Below the pieces are notes generated by a model. It worked only from the letters and a program-made list of their open reading frames with translations, was not told the DNA's origin and did no database searches. Position numbers and translations under genes: made by a program. Below, one piece after another: positions 47,304 through 54,711 of a stretch of 64,000 nt of DNA (positions within the stretch are counted from its first letter, which is position 1; every line of letters begins with the position of its first letter). The DNA comes from Pseudomonas sp. GD03919 (GTDB lineage: Bacteria; Pseudomonadota; Gammaproteobacteria; Pseudomonadales; Pseudomonadaceae): positions 1,674,001 through 1,738,000 of the forward strand of contig NZ_CP104582.1 of assembly GCF_029814935.1 (NCBI RefSeq), written 5' to 3'.

Positions 47304-47956
47304 TCATCGCCAACCACTACTCCGGATGCATCGTGAACAACTCATACATTCACCTGGGCGTATGGATTGGCGGTGTGCTGCGCGGTGCGTTGCAGTTCGG
47401 CTACGCACTGAGCCCGGTAGCGGGCGCGCAGAAGTTCGTAGCCGGCACCCAGGTCGACCAGTACCTGGAGCTAAATCGCATGTGGCTCGATGATGTTGCA
47501 CCGCGCAATAGCGAGAGTCGTGCCTTGTCGTATGCCTTCAAGTTCATCAAGCGGGCTTGCCCGCGCGTGGCCTGGGTGCAGAGCTTCGCGGACGAACGCT
47601 GCAGGGGCTGGGGCGTGGTGTACCAAGCGGCGAACTTCCTTTACCTGGGCCACCACCGCACCAGCTTCTATGAGATGGACGGCCAGGCCTGCCACCCCAT
47701 GTTACTGACGGCGCACACGAAGTCGGGCCGGCGTGGCCAGTACCTACGGGCCAACAAGCATCGGGCGATCAAGCGGAGTCTGTTGCAGTTCCGCTATATC
47801 TACTTGATCAAACCAGGCTGGCGAGCCAGGTTCAAAAAAGCGCCGCTACCGTTTCCAAAGCCTGGGCAGGCTCTACCAGATCGGAGAAAGCTGACCACTG
47901 ACACCCGCCCCCAAATGCCCCCAATTTTGCCCCCAAGCGTTTTTTCACTTTCCTGA
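47300..47956 (+). pseudogene. Mom-family DNA modification protein, N-terminally truncated
   Basis: The frame encodes IIANHYSGCIVNNSYIHLGV, then YLELNRMWLDDVAPRNSESR, WVQSFADERCRGWGVVYQAA and AHTKSGRRGQYLR, ending FRYIYLIKPGW. These are the conserved blocks of phage Mu Mom-type proteins. Mom has an acetyltransferase fold and converts adenine to a methylcarbamoylated base that protects phage DNA from restriction. The normal leader before NHYSG is missing; the first ATG overlaps the portal fragment's stop (ATGA), a deletion junction. The last 30 residues after KPG look like read-through. Activity is doubtful. Confidence 0.7.
47907..47936 (+). repeat. Three GCCCCCAA direct repeats beside the tRNA-Ser attachment site
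   Basis: GCCCCCAA occurs at 47907-47914, 47917-47924 and 47929-47936, with starts 10 and 12 bp apart. Short phased direct repeats near a tRNA 3' end are typical of integrase arm sites. They lie outside the present element and differ from its GCTACAAA repeats, so they may belong to an earlier insertion. Confidence 0.45.
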
Positions 47957-47963
47957 AGACAAG

Positions 47964-48001
47964 AAAAAGCCCCGTAACTTATTGAATTACGGGGCTTTTT
48001 T
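47964..48001. terminator. Bidirectional terminator, probably the original tRNA-Ser terminator
   Basis: AAAAAGCCCCGTAA and TTACGGGGCTTTTT form a 14-bp stem with a 9-nt loop and run directly into the left attachment repeat. Read on the minus strand, it follows the tRNA 3'-end sequence. It would thus have terminated tRNA-Ser(CGA) before the element separated the two. Confidence 0.85.
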
Positions 48002-48002
48002 G

Positions 48003-48021
48003 TATGGCGGGAAGATAGGGA
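48003..48021. other. Left attachment site (att repeat) of the integrated element
   Basis: TATGGCGGGAAGATAGGGA is identical to 54854-54872. Its last 17 bp are the complement of the tRNA-Ser(CGA) 3' end including CCA. The integrase gene lies 140 bp inside this site. Confidence 0.88.
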
Positions 48022-48084
48022 CTTTCCGAAAAATGGCAAAAAATCCAATAAAATCAATGGATACAGGTACTTATAGACCTGTTT

Positions 48085-48105
48085 GCTACAAAATTTTGCT
48101 ACAAA
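48085..48105 (+). repeat. Left integrase arm-type repeats (GCTACAAA x2)
   Basis: GCTACAAA at 48085-48092 and 48098-48105, starts 13 bp apart. The same octamer occurs three times, 12-13 bp apart, near the right end (54771-54803), in the same orientation. This is the expected pattern for arm-type binding sites of the element's integrase. Confidence 0.6.
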
Positions 48106-48160
48106 ACCACAGAAAAAACACCTACGATCCGGGCATATTTCAGGCTCTCAGGTGGCGGCA

Positions 48161-49627
48161 ATGGCAAGCGATAACCTAGTTCTTCGGTCAGGTTTGTGGC
48201 ACGCCCGCCTGACCATTCCGGCAGACGCTCGGCCTACCCTCAATCGGCGTGAGTTCACCGCCTCGCTCAAGACCGGATCGAAGACGGAAGCCCAGCGGCT
48301 CAAAATCCCCTACCTGCAACAGTGGCAGTCGTTGATTGACCAAGCCCGCAGCACATCCAAACTTGATCCCGAAGACGCCCGCATTCAGGCCAAAGCTCTC
48401 GCAGAGCGTGCTCGTGAGTTTTACGCGGACGTTGCACAGGCTCACATCACCAACGGCCCTTTAAGCACGGAAAAGGCCGATGCCGTGGCCGACTTTCTTT
48501 CGTTGGGGCCAAATCACTCCCAAGAGGAATGGGAGCGGATGCTTCGACATTTCGAAGTAGATGGACGGCTCGACGCCTTCGAGTTCAACCGAGATCTTCA
48601 GTCACTTGTCCAGGGCAACATGGAGAAGCAGGCCAACACCTTGCCGTTAAAGGAAGCCGACAAGGACGAGATCAAGCAGATACTCAAAGACCCCAGCCAT
48701 TACCGGGCCAAGTCGCCGATAACGACAACCAGAATCAACGCTTTCAAGGTTCACCAGGAGCAGGTAAAGGGGATCGTCCAGAAGACCGTAGACACCCAGG
48801 TCGCCCGGCTCGAAAACCTCAAAAATTGGCTTGAAACCAATCGCCGCGACCTCACCCACGAGAGCATCACGGCTTACATGGATACGCTCTGCGTCAGCGA
48901 GAAAACCAAGAAGCAGTTTCTCTTTGCCGGTTCCAGTTTTTGGAAATGGGCACTCCGCTACGATGAGAATTTCAAGAAGCTACACCGCGACCAGCAGTCG
49001 CCTTTCCAGAATCACGACTTCCCCACCAACCGCAGCAAGAAGGCCGCCACCTCGACCGAACGCAAGGCATTCGCCCCGGAAGACGTGGCTAAGCTCTACG
49101 ATGCTGCCAAGAACCAGAAGAACCGCGAAACCCTTGCCGATCTCATTCTATTGGGTGCCTACACAGGAGCACGCATTGAGGAACTATGCCGCTTGAAAAC
49201 AAGCGATATAGTTACCGAGGAAGGCATCCAATGCTTCTACATCACGGATGCAAAAACGGCAGCCGGTGAAAGGCATATACCTATCCATCCCAAGCTACAG
49301 CCAGTAGTAGACCGCTTGGCCAAGCAGTCCGAGGACGGTTACCTCATCAAATCCACATCAGGAAATAAATACGGCAATAGGTCGGATGCCCTTAGCAAGC
49401 AATTCGGAAGGCTTAAAACCGACGCCGGATATAATTCGCAGTTCGTCTTTCACAGCTTCCGCAAGACAGTCATCACTCAACTACAACGGGCAGACGTTCC
49501 CGGAGTTTTGATTGCTGCAATCGTCGGACACGAAACCGGAACCATAACTTTTGATGTGTATAGTTCAGGCCCAAGCCCAAAACAAAAACGCGATGCATTA
49601 TCACGATTAAAATACCCACTCACATAA
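48161..49627 (+). CDS. Tyrosine site-specific integrase
   Basis: A 488-aa phage-type integrase. An N-terminal arm-binding region (LVLRSGLWHARLTIPADARP) and a SAM-like core-binding domain around residues 220-290 precede the catalytic domain. Catalytic residues are Arg338 (YTGARIEELC), His431 and Arg434 (FHSFRKTV), His457 (IVGHETG) and nucleophile Tyr467 (TFDVYSSG). ATG 48161 is chosen for the AGGTGG upstream and because homology begins at ASDNLVLRSG; the frame opens earlier at 48083. Its GC content is higher than the rest of the element, so it may have a different history. Confidence 0.93.
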   Translation: MASDNLVLRSGLWHARLTIPADARPTLNRREFTASLKTGSKTEAQRLKIPYLQQWQSLIDQARSTSKLDPEDARIQAKALAERAREFYADVAQAHITNGPLSTEKADAVADFLSLGPNHSQEEWERMLRHFEVDGRLDAFEFNRDLQSLVQGNMEKQANTLPLKEADKDEIKQILKDPSHYRAKSPITTTRINAFKVHQEQVKGIVQKTVDTQVARLENLKNWLETNRRDLTHESITAYMDTLCVSEKTKKQFLFAGSSFWKWALRYDENFKKLHRDQQSPFQNHDFPTNRSKKAATSTERKAFAPEDVAKLYDAAKNQKNRETLADLILLGAYTGARIEELCRLKTSDIVTEEGIQCFYITDAKTAAGERHIPIHPKLQPVVDRLAKQSEDGYLIKSTSGNKYGNRSDALSKQFGRLKTDAGYNSQFVFHSFRKTVITQLQRADVPGVLIAAIVGHETGTITFDVYSSGPSPKQKRDALSRLKYPLT

Positions 49628-49636
49628 TAAATATAC

Positions 49637-49664
49637 AAGGCCGCTATTCAGTGGCCTTTTTCTT
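49637..49664 (+). terminator. Integrase gene terminator
   Basis: AAGGCC, a 10-nt loop, then GGCCTTTTTCTTTT, located 10 bp past the integrase stop. Confidence 0.85.
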
Positions 49665-49666
49665 TT

Positions 49667-49759
49667 CCTATACATCCGCCCTATACATTATTTTCGCCCT
49701 ATACATTGCTGCCCTATACATATGTGCCCTATACAATAAAAGCAGCCTGCCCTATACAA
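49667..49759 (+). repeat. Iteron-like cluster of six CCCTATACA repeats
   Basis: (C)CCTATACA(T/A) occurs at 49667, 49679, 49697, 49712, 49727 and 49750 in direct orientation, with spacings of 12-23 bp. An inverted copy (AATGTATAGG) is at 49828-49837. The array sits in the 333-bp gap between integrase and mobC. It resembles replication iterons or binding sites of a mobilization or regulatory protein. Confidence 0.75.
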
Positions 49760-49833
49760 CTTGAAAACATTAAAATATATGATAACTTGAAAATATAAGT
49801 AAGCAAAAGACATAGGCGAGCAATGGGAATGTA

Positions 49834-49860
49834 TAGGATAAAAACTTCGTTTTTCTCCTA
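49834..49860. other. Hairpin upstream of mobC, candidate oriT element
   Basis: TAGGATAAAAAC, loop TTC, GTTTTTCTCCTA: 11 of 12 stem positions pair. It partly overlaps the inverted iteron and lies about 100 bp before mobC, where the origin of transfer of MOBP-type systems usually is. The nic site cannot be identified by eye. Confidence 0.45.
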
Positions 49861-49960
49861 CCGCTCAAAAGTCTTCGACATTTTTCACTTACTTCCCTAC
49901 TCGATTTTTCTGCACTGCGTTTGAAAAATAGGAGAGCAAATAACAATTACAGGAGGCTAT

Positions 49961-50344
49961 ATGGCAAGAGAAAGAAAAGGTGAACAGTTCAGTATGAGAA
50001 TATCAAAGGAAGCAAAAGAGCAGATAAAAAACAACGCTAAGTTGTTAGGTATCAGCCAAGCAAAGTATATCGAGAAACTGGCAATTGAAGGCTGCACAAT
50101 CATTGAGGTAAGAAACGATAGATATATCGACTGGATTGAAAACAAGATGCAACCAACGATAAATAAACTTGGCAGCAACCTTAATCAAATTGCCGCAGCA
50201 GCAAATAGCGGAAACTACAAAAAATTAGACCAGAACATCGGGACAATAAATGATGCTCGCAAAATGTTTGATTATCTCTACAAGAAATTTTCCGAATATG
50301 AAGAAAGGGTGGTGATTAAGAACAACAACAATGGGGATATATGA
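49961..50344 (+). CDS. mobC: MobC-like mobilization accessory protein
   Basis: A 127-aa protein with an N-terminal ribbon-helix-helix signature (GEQFSMRISKEAKEQIKNNA) and the MobC-typical helix NKLGSNLNQIAAAANSGNYK. It likely binds the origin of transfer and helps the relaxase open it. A canonical AGGAGG lies 6 bp before the ATG. Its stop overlaps the relaxase start (ATGA), so the two are coupled. Composition is AT-rich, foreign to Pseudomonas. Confidence 0.82.
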   Translation: MARERKGEQFSMRISKEAKEQIKNNAKLLGISQAKYIEKLAIEGCTIIEVRNDRYIDWIENKMQPTINKLGSNLNQIAAAANSGNYKKLDQNIGTINDARKMFDYLYKKFSEYEERVVIKNNNNGDI

Positions 50345-51987
50345 TAAGAGAAAAATTAAGCACACAGAAAAGCAAAGGAGAAACACAGAACACCCTTGGA
50401 TATGCTTTGAAGAAGTCAGCCCTTATAGATAGCAACAGACTTCAAACAGGAACAACGCAAGAGTTCATTGAGTTTCTATCCAAGAAATTCGATAAGGCTT
50501 GCAAAGGCAAGCAGCAAAATACCAGTTTTCACGAAATGGTATCTTTTGACCCTTCCGATAAAATCACCCCAGAACAAGCCCTTTCCATAGCCAAGGAATT
50601 GTATGAACACACTCACGGATTAAACCGTGAGCACGCCTTTGCTGTTCATACAGATAAAGAGCACATTCATGTTCATTTTATTTGGGCTCCAAGAGACTTC
50701 AACAACAAGATATATAATCAGGTTGATGATTTCCGCATCATAGAAAAGAAATTGTCCGAATTAGAATCTAAGCACGAATTAACTCAGGTATTAAATAGAA
50801 AATCTTTAAACCCTAAAATCGAAACGCAACCACCAAGAAATAAGAAAGAACAAGCACTTGATAAGCGTGGGTTAACATCAAAGAAAAAACAGTTTAAAGA
50901 TGAGCTTAAAGAAATAATCAACGATAGTAAAAACACAACTGCCTTCTTTCATATTGCGAATATTTCTGGCTATTCATTTATACAGAATGGTAAAACTGGT
51001 TATTCAGTAGAAAAAGAAGGTGAAACATTCAAAGCATCAGATTTGGGCATTCATTACACAGCACTTAAAAAAAACCTTGAAGAAATACACCAATTTGATG
51101 AGCTGCTTGAGTATTACAGCAAGAAGCCGAAAGAAAACCATATTGCTCTAATTCAAACGCAAGAAGAAACTGACTTTATGAAAGACAAATATAAAAAGAC
51201 CCTTCATAAAGATTTTACCCAGCAAAGCAGCTCCAAATCGGTTGAGTATTATTATAAGAATTCAAATAACAAAAAGGCTTTTGAATATCACAAAGACCCG
51301 TCAAGAGTTCAGTTTAATGACCTTTCAAGCAAATCAATCAAAGCAGGTTTGCAGCGTCTTACTGCTGATATGAAGAAGCCTGGGCCGCTAACTTGCAACG
51401 GGCCAGAATGGGCTAAAAAGAAGATGTGGATGGAATTCCACATGATGAATCTGGAAGCCAAAGGGTTCACCTTGTCAGGCTATAAACCTACCCCAACAGA
51501 TATAGCAGAACTTGAAAAGAGAAAGACCGAGTATGCTGAGAAGCTCAAAGAGTGGAAGAAACCACCAAAACAAGCCATAGAAGCCCTTGAACCTACTCAG
51601 CCACTACCTAAGCACAAGAACGAACCTAACCCGCTTAAAAACGATATAGAGCAGCCTACGGCATCAGGTTCTGACGAACCTAAAAAGCAGGTTGAACAAG
51701 AAAGGCTTGATGACTTCAAGATTTTCGTAAATGAATTACTTGAAGAATATAGCGGATATGATGAAAAAGAAATTCTTGAAAATATTCGTGATGTTTTAGA
51801 AGGCAAAATAATTTCTGATGCTGAAATTTTCGACAAGGTAATGGAGAGAGTAAAAGACTTAGATGATGAGACTAGAGGAGTCTTTTTAGAGCATATCAAC
51901 AAGTTGCTTGATGATGGTGGTTCAGGCTCACCAATTGACGGAAAACTAAAGGCCGCGAGTAAGAAAAGGAACAGATATAAGATATAA
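50341..51987 (+). CDS. mobA: Relaxase/mobilization nuclease (MobA/VirD2 type)
   Basis: A 548-aa relaxase. The putative catalytic Tyr21 is in NTLGYALKKSA. The metal-binding three-His motif is His108, His110 and His112 in KEHIHVHFIWAPRDF, preceded by a HTD motif. A long Lys/Glu-rich linker and acidic helical C-terminus (about residues 400-548) have no recognised primase or helicase domain. It should nick one strand at oriT and pilot it into a recipient through a helper-encoded channel. AT-rich codon use throughout. Confidence 0.87.
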   Translation: MIREKLSTQKSKGETQNTLGYALKKSALIDSNRLQTGTTQEFIEFLSKKFDKACKGKQQNTSFHEMVSFDPSDKITPEQALSIAKELYEHTHGLNREHAFAVHTDKEHIHVHFIWAPRDFNNKIYNQVDDFRIIEKKLSELESKHELTQVLNRKSLNPKIETQPPRNKKEQALDKRGLTSKKKQFKDELKEIINDSKNTTAFFHIANISGYSFIQNGKTGYSVEKEGETFKASDLGIHYTALKKNLEEIHQFDELLEYYSKKPKENHIALIQTQEETDFMKDKYKKTLHKDFTQQSSSKSVEYYYKNSNNKKAFEYHKDPSRVQFNDLSSKSIKAGLQRLTADMKKPGPLTCNGPEWAKKKMWMEFHMMNLEAKGFTLSGYKPTPTDIAELEKRKTEYAEKLKEWKKPPKQAIEALEPTQPLPKHKNEPNPLKNDIEQPTASGSDEPKKQVEQERLDDFKIFVNELLEEYSGYDEKEILENIRDVLEGKIISDAEIFDKVMERVKDLDDETRGVFLEHINKLLDDGGSGSPIDGKLKAASKKRNRYKI

Positions 51988-52045
51988 ATAAAAAGCCCCC
52001 CAGGACTTTTATTGTGCTTATTTGACTTTCGATATTAAAATGGTA

Positions 52046-52613
52046 ACTTATATATAAGTGAAGCCCAAACAGCATAGCTATCTGGGCCTCGAAGTTGATA
52101 CAAAGGTTTTGACGAGCCGAATCAACTTGTAATTAAGTTATAGCATATAAATTACCTAATTCAAGTCCTTTCCCGTTAAATCCCGATAAAAAATATCAAC
52201 TTCTTTGAAATCAAGGTGGGATAGTGTCGCGGGGATTTCAAAACTTTAAGCTGCTACCGTGAACCTGACAAAGCAGCATTCTTAGGAAGTCGGCCATTTT
52301 TCAATGTTGGGGACATTGAATTTTATAGGTGAGTTGAATCCGTTACCATTAACAACGTGTGGCTATATCGCAGTGATATAGAGAAATATAAAAAGAATGG
52401 CTGGTGAGGTGAGAAGTTAGGACTCGTTAAGGAGTACACCTCAAAGTTTTTGGTCTTACTACTGAAAAACTGCCGATTGCAGGGGGATTATAAATAATCA
52501 CCGAGATACCCAAGAAAATGCAACTGCCAAAACTTAGGCGAAGTCTTCAAGACCTTCCTATAGGGAAGTTATGCCTTCAGGCAGGGGGTTAAAGGGGGAG
52601 CTAGGAATCCCCC
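52046..52613. ncRNA. Candidate large structured non-coding RNA
   Basis: No open frame of note occupies 51988-52624, yet fourteen inverted repeats follow each other. Stems (5'/3' arms) are: 52063-67/52083-87; 52092-99/52121-28 (8 bp); 52129-34/52150-55; 52204-12/52234-42 (9 bp, TTTGAAATC); 52250-55/52272-77; 52300-07/52313-20 (8 bp); 52363-69/52375-81 (7 bp); 52406-11/52437-42 with inner 52422-25/52432-35; 52445-51/52465-71 (7 bp); 52486-90/52495-99; 52554-58/52564-68; 52572-75/52580-83; 52594-99/52608-13. A palindrome at 52046-59 precedes them. Strand unknown, plus favoured. No match to group I or II intron cores seen. Confidence 0.45.
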
Positions 52614-52624
52614 CCCCCAAAAAA
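52609..52624. other. Homopolymer C10-A6 tract
   Basis: Ten C residues are followed by six A residues immediately before the stop codon of the minus-strand 62-aa gene. The tract is slippage-prone. It also forms the 3' arm of the last stem in the candidate RNA. Confidence 0.7.
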
Positions 52625-52813
52625 TCATTCTTTACTTGGCCGCCTGTGAAAAACACCCTTTTGTTTCAAAACCTCATCTAAACGCTGCTGGGCATAGTCT
52701 GCTTTTGCCCGTTCTTGTCTTTGAATACCATTAGGGTCATATCGTCCGCTTTCATCATAATTAGCCGGATTCTCCTCTGGAAAATCCTCGAAATAATCAG
52801 ACCACTCGCCCAT
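52625..52813 (-). CDS. Small acidic protein of unknown function
   Basis: A 62-aa protein: MGEWSDYFEDFPEENPANYD then a charged helix (RQERAKADYAQQRLDEVLKQ) and a basic tail. It has a strong ribosome site (AAAGGAGATC) 5 bp before the ATG, which supports expression. There is no signal or membrane segment. Family not recognised. It is the only gene between the candidate RNA and the hairpin-rich non-coding stretch. Confidence 0.62.
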   Translation of the reverse strand: MGEWSDYFEDFPEENPANYDESGRYDPNGIQRQERAKADYAQQRLDEVLKQKGVFHRRPSKE

Positions 52814-53382
52814 TTTGGATCTCCTTTTTTACGGACTAACGAATAAAAAACTCTGGTAGATTTTTCAAAAATTACAACGGTGAAAAACGCGAAATTCCAC
52901 CCCAAAAACCAAAATTGCAAAAAGTTAGCAGCCTAACATTTCGCCAAATCTTTCAAAATTACCGCTCTATTTTTTCAAACTTTTATATCAATAAAGCGAT
53001 ATTTCCATTTTTTGATATGCCAAATTTTGGCTCAAAATCAAAGAAAAATCTTGTCAATAGGCAAACGAAAATATTTTTTACCATTCAACTCTAAATGCCA
53101 AATAGAGTCCGACGCTAAATTTTCAAAATCTGATTTTTTACCCGACCGTTTCGCGTTTTTCGAACGAGCCGAAAACCGTTAGGGTTCGACCCTAATTTTC
53201 TTTTTACGCTCTTTTAAGCGTAGCGACTACCAGCCTATGGCGGGCCACTGCACGCCTGCTTTTATCTCCCTTATAGGCACCGAAAGGTACGGGTTGCAAG
53301 CACCGTACATTTCTTCCATAGGCGACAAGAAGACATAGAAGCACCTTGGCGGTGTATCAAGCAGAGGCTTTGGATAACATAG
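52814..53382. other. Gene-free AT-rich stretch with hairpins
   Basis: No supportable gene lies in 52814-53544. The left part is A/T-rich with many TTTTTCAAA-like words. It then holds a terminator (53179-53205), a 6-bp hairpin TACGCT/AGCGTA at 53205-53222, and a perfect inverted repeat GTACGG..CCGTAC at 53287-53308. CCTATGGCG (53233 region) and CCATAGGCG (53316 region) form an inverted pair. Such clustering suits an origin of transfer, single-strand origin or replication region. Confidence 0.4.
53179..53205 (+). terminator. Rho-independent terminator
   Basis: TTAGGGT-TCG-ACCCTAA followed by TTTTCTTTTT. It ends a plus-strand transcript although no plus-strand gene is visible upstream of it before the relaxase, which is consistent with a non-coding transcript. 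Confidence 0.7.
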
Positions 53383-53485
53383 GACAGGGGTAGAATGCCT
53401 CAATAAGACAAAGAAAAACGGCGATCATAGGTCAGGCCGGTGCTAAATAAATACTACAACACTACTGCTAAGAATTAGCCGTTTC
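53383..53485 (+). repeat. Left copy of an imperfect ~100-bp direct repeat
   Basis: GACAGGGGTAGAATGCC.. to ..TTAGCCGTTT aligns along its length with 54712-54812. A nearly identical core is AAGAAAAACGGCGAT, an optional T, then CATAGGTCAGG. The GCTACAAA arm sites have decayed here (CTACTGCTA). The two copies flank the two-gene cargo. Confidence 0.75.
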
Positions 53486-53544
53486 AGTGTAATAATAAAT
53501 ACTTAATTCATTAGCACCTAAAAACAACGAAAGAATAGAGGGTT

Positions 53545-54132
53545 TCATTCTAGGATCATAGGCTTCTGGTTATCAATCCAGTCTTTTGTGGTGATGAATT
53601 CAAAAAGAGTCCGATTGGCACTGATAATCAGGCGATAATTTTTATCTGCGGAACAATCTCGTGCCCCTTCAAATCGATTATTGGCACTTGAACGACAGGT
53701 GTAGCCTGTAGAGTTGGCTTTATTATCTATCTCTCTCATTAGAATCGCTGTATCTGCAGATGCAATGCTGTCAATGCAGTCATCCAAGATTCCTTCTGGC
53801 CCATTACTTCCCCAGTTAGTAGTCTTTAATTTTCTGTCCCAGCACTCTTTGAATTTTTCTTCCACTGGAGCCGTGGAGGCTAATATGAATTCTGCTACAT
53901 TATTCGCATCAGCAATAATTTCAGGCTTAACACCGTACAGGCCTGCTGTTGCACCATAATTTATAGCATTGACAACTTTAAAACGATTAACCTCTTTTCT
54001 TAACATGTCCAATTCTGATTTCGCAACTTTCAGTGCTACATCTCTAGCCTTTAGCTCTTGATATTGGAAAAAAGAGAAAACTGTCAAGCCTGTAATTAAA
54101 ACAATAAAGGGCGTCGCCAATATTTTTTTCAT
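53545..54132 (-). CDS. Membrane-anchored protein of unknown function (cargo gene 2)
   Basis: A 195-aa protein. One N-terminal membrane helix (about residues 4-23) precedes a coiled-coil-like segment (24-52) and a domain with four cysteines (Cys97, Cys119, Cys146, Cys160). If the domain is periplasmic, these could form two disulfides. AAGGAAG lies 3 bp before the ATG, and it starts 8 bp after cargo gene 1, so they form an operon. Not recognised. AT-rich composition, unlike the host. Its position between the direct repeats suggests cargo of the element. Confidence 0.68.
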   Translation of the reverse strand: MKKILATPFIVLITGLTVFSFFQYQELKARDVALKVAKSELDMLRKEVNRFKVVNAINYGATAGLYGVKPEIIADANNVAEFILASTAPVEEKFKECWDRKLKTTNWGSNGPEGILDDCIDSIASADTAILMREIDNKANSTGYTCRSSANNRFEGARDCSADKNYRLIISANRTLFEFITTKDWIDNQKPMILE

Positions 54133-54140
54133 AAACTTCC

Positions 54141-54572
54141 TTAATCTCTCTGTTCCCTTTTTGATGTAGGTAATTTTGATTTAGCGGTACGTAGCTTTTT
54201 CTTTACGCCTCGATTACCTCGCTCTACTTTTTTTCCACTTTTATCTAAAGTAACAATGGTTTCTTTCTTGACGTTTTTGTAGATGCCATTTGCCTCATAC
54301 TCAAAATAAACGGTGTCGCTTTTATAGATCCACTGCTGCGAGCCTAATGCTTGAAAGCTATATTTATCCCCATCAATCTCAAAAATATGGGAGTGTAATG
54401 CCGAAGTATTTCCTCCTCGACTTGGAGGTCTATACTCTTCCAGCAGGTAAAGTTTGTATCCAGATATCTTTTTGCCTTCCACTTTAATTGGCATTGATAG
54501 CATCTCTGTTAAGCCTTTACCAGTGGAGGCTACTGATATGCCATCACTATGTCTAGTCAAGACAAGTATCAT
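54141..54572 (-). CDS. Protein of unknown function (cargo gene 1)
   Basis: A 143-aa protein without a membrane segment. It is beta-rich in the middle (SHIFEIDGDKYSFQALG, YKSDTVYFEYEANGIYK) and ends in a very basic tail (KKLRTAKSKLPTSKREQRD) that could bind nucleic acid. A stop lies just upstream in frame, so ATG 54572 is the first start; AGGGG abuts it, and TTG 54560 with better spacing is an alternative. Not recognised. First gene of the two-gene cargo operon. Confidence 0.62.
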   Translation of the reverse strand: MILVLTRHSDGISVASTGKGLTEMLSMPIKVEGKKISGYKLYLLEEYRPPSRGGNTSALHSHIFEIDGDKYSFQALGSQQWIYKSDTVYFEYEANGIYKNVKKETIVTLDKSGKKVERGNRGVKKKLRTAKSKLPTSKREQRD

Positions 54573-54711
54573 CCCCTGTTATCGAATTGCCCCTAATCAA
54601 ACGAATACGGAGTCTTCGCCTGCTTGGCGACCCTCGATCCAAAGATCAGGCAGAGAAGCCCCTGGCAGCCATTGGATGGCGTTTCAGGGTTAAGGGTATG
54701 GGGTGGTTCTC

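Noticed and set aside
49667..49759. Possible CRISPR array
   Set aside because: The repeated unit is only about 10 bp and the spacing varies from 12 to 23 bp. There are no cas genes, so an iteron-like array fits better.
51988..52624. Group I or group II self-splicing intron
   Set aside because: No domain V-like GAGCCGTAT..ACGTACGG hairpin, no recognisable P7 core, and no interrupted host exon or intron-encoded protein.
51988..52624. Retron or RNA-guided nuclease RNA (OMEGA/HEARO type)
   Set aside because: No reverse transcriptase, IscB or TnpB gene is encoded in the element. Assignment would need a covariance-model search.
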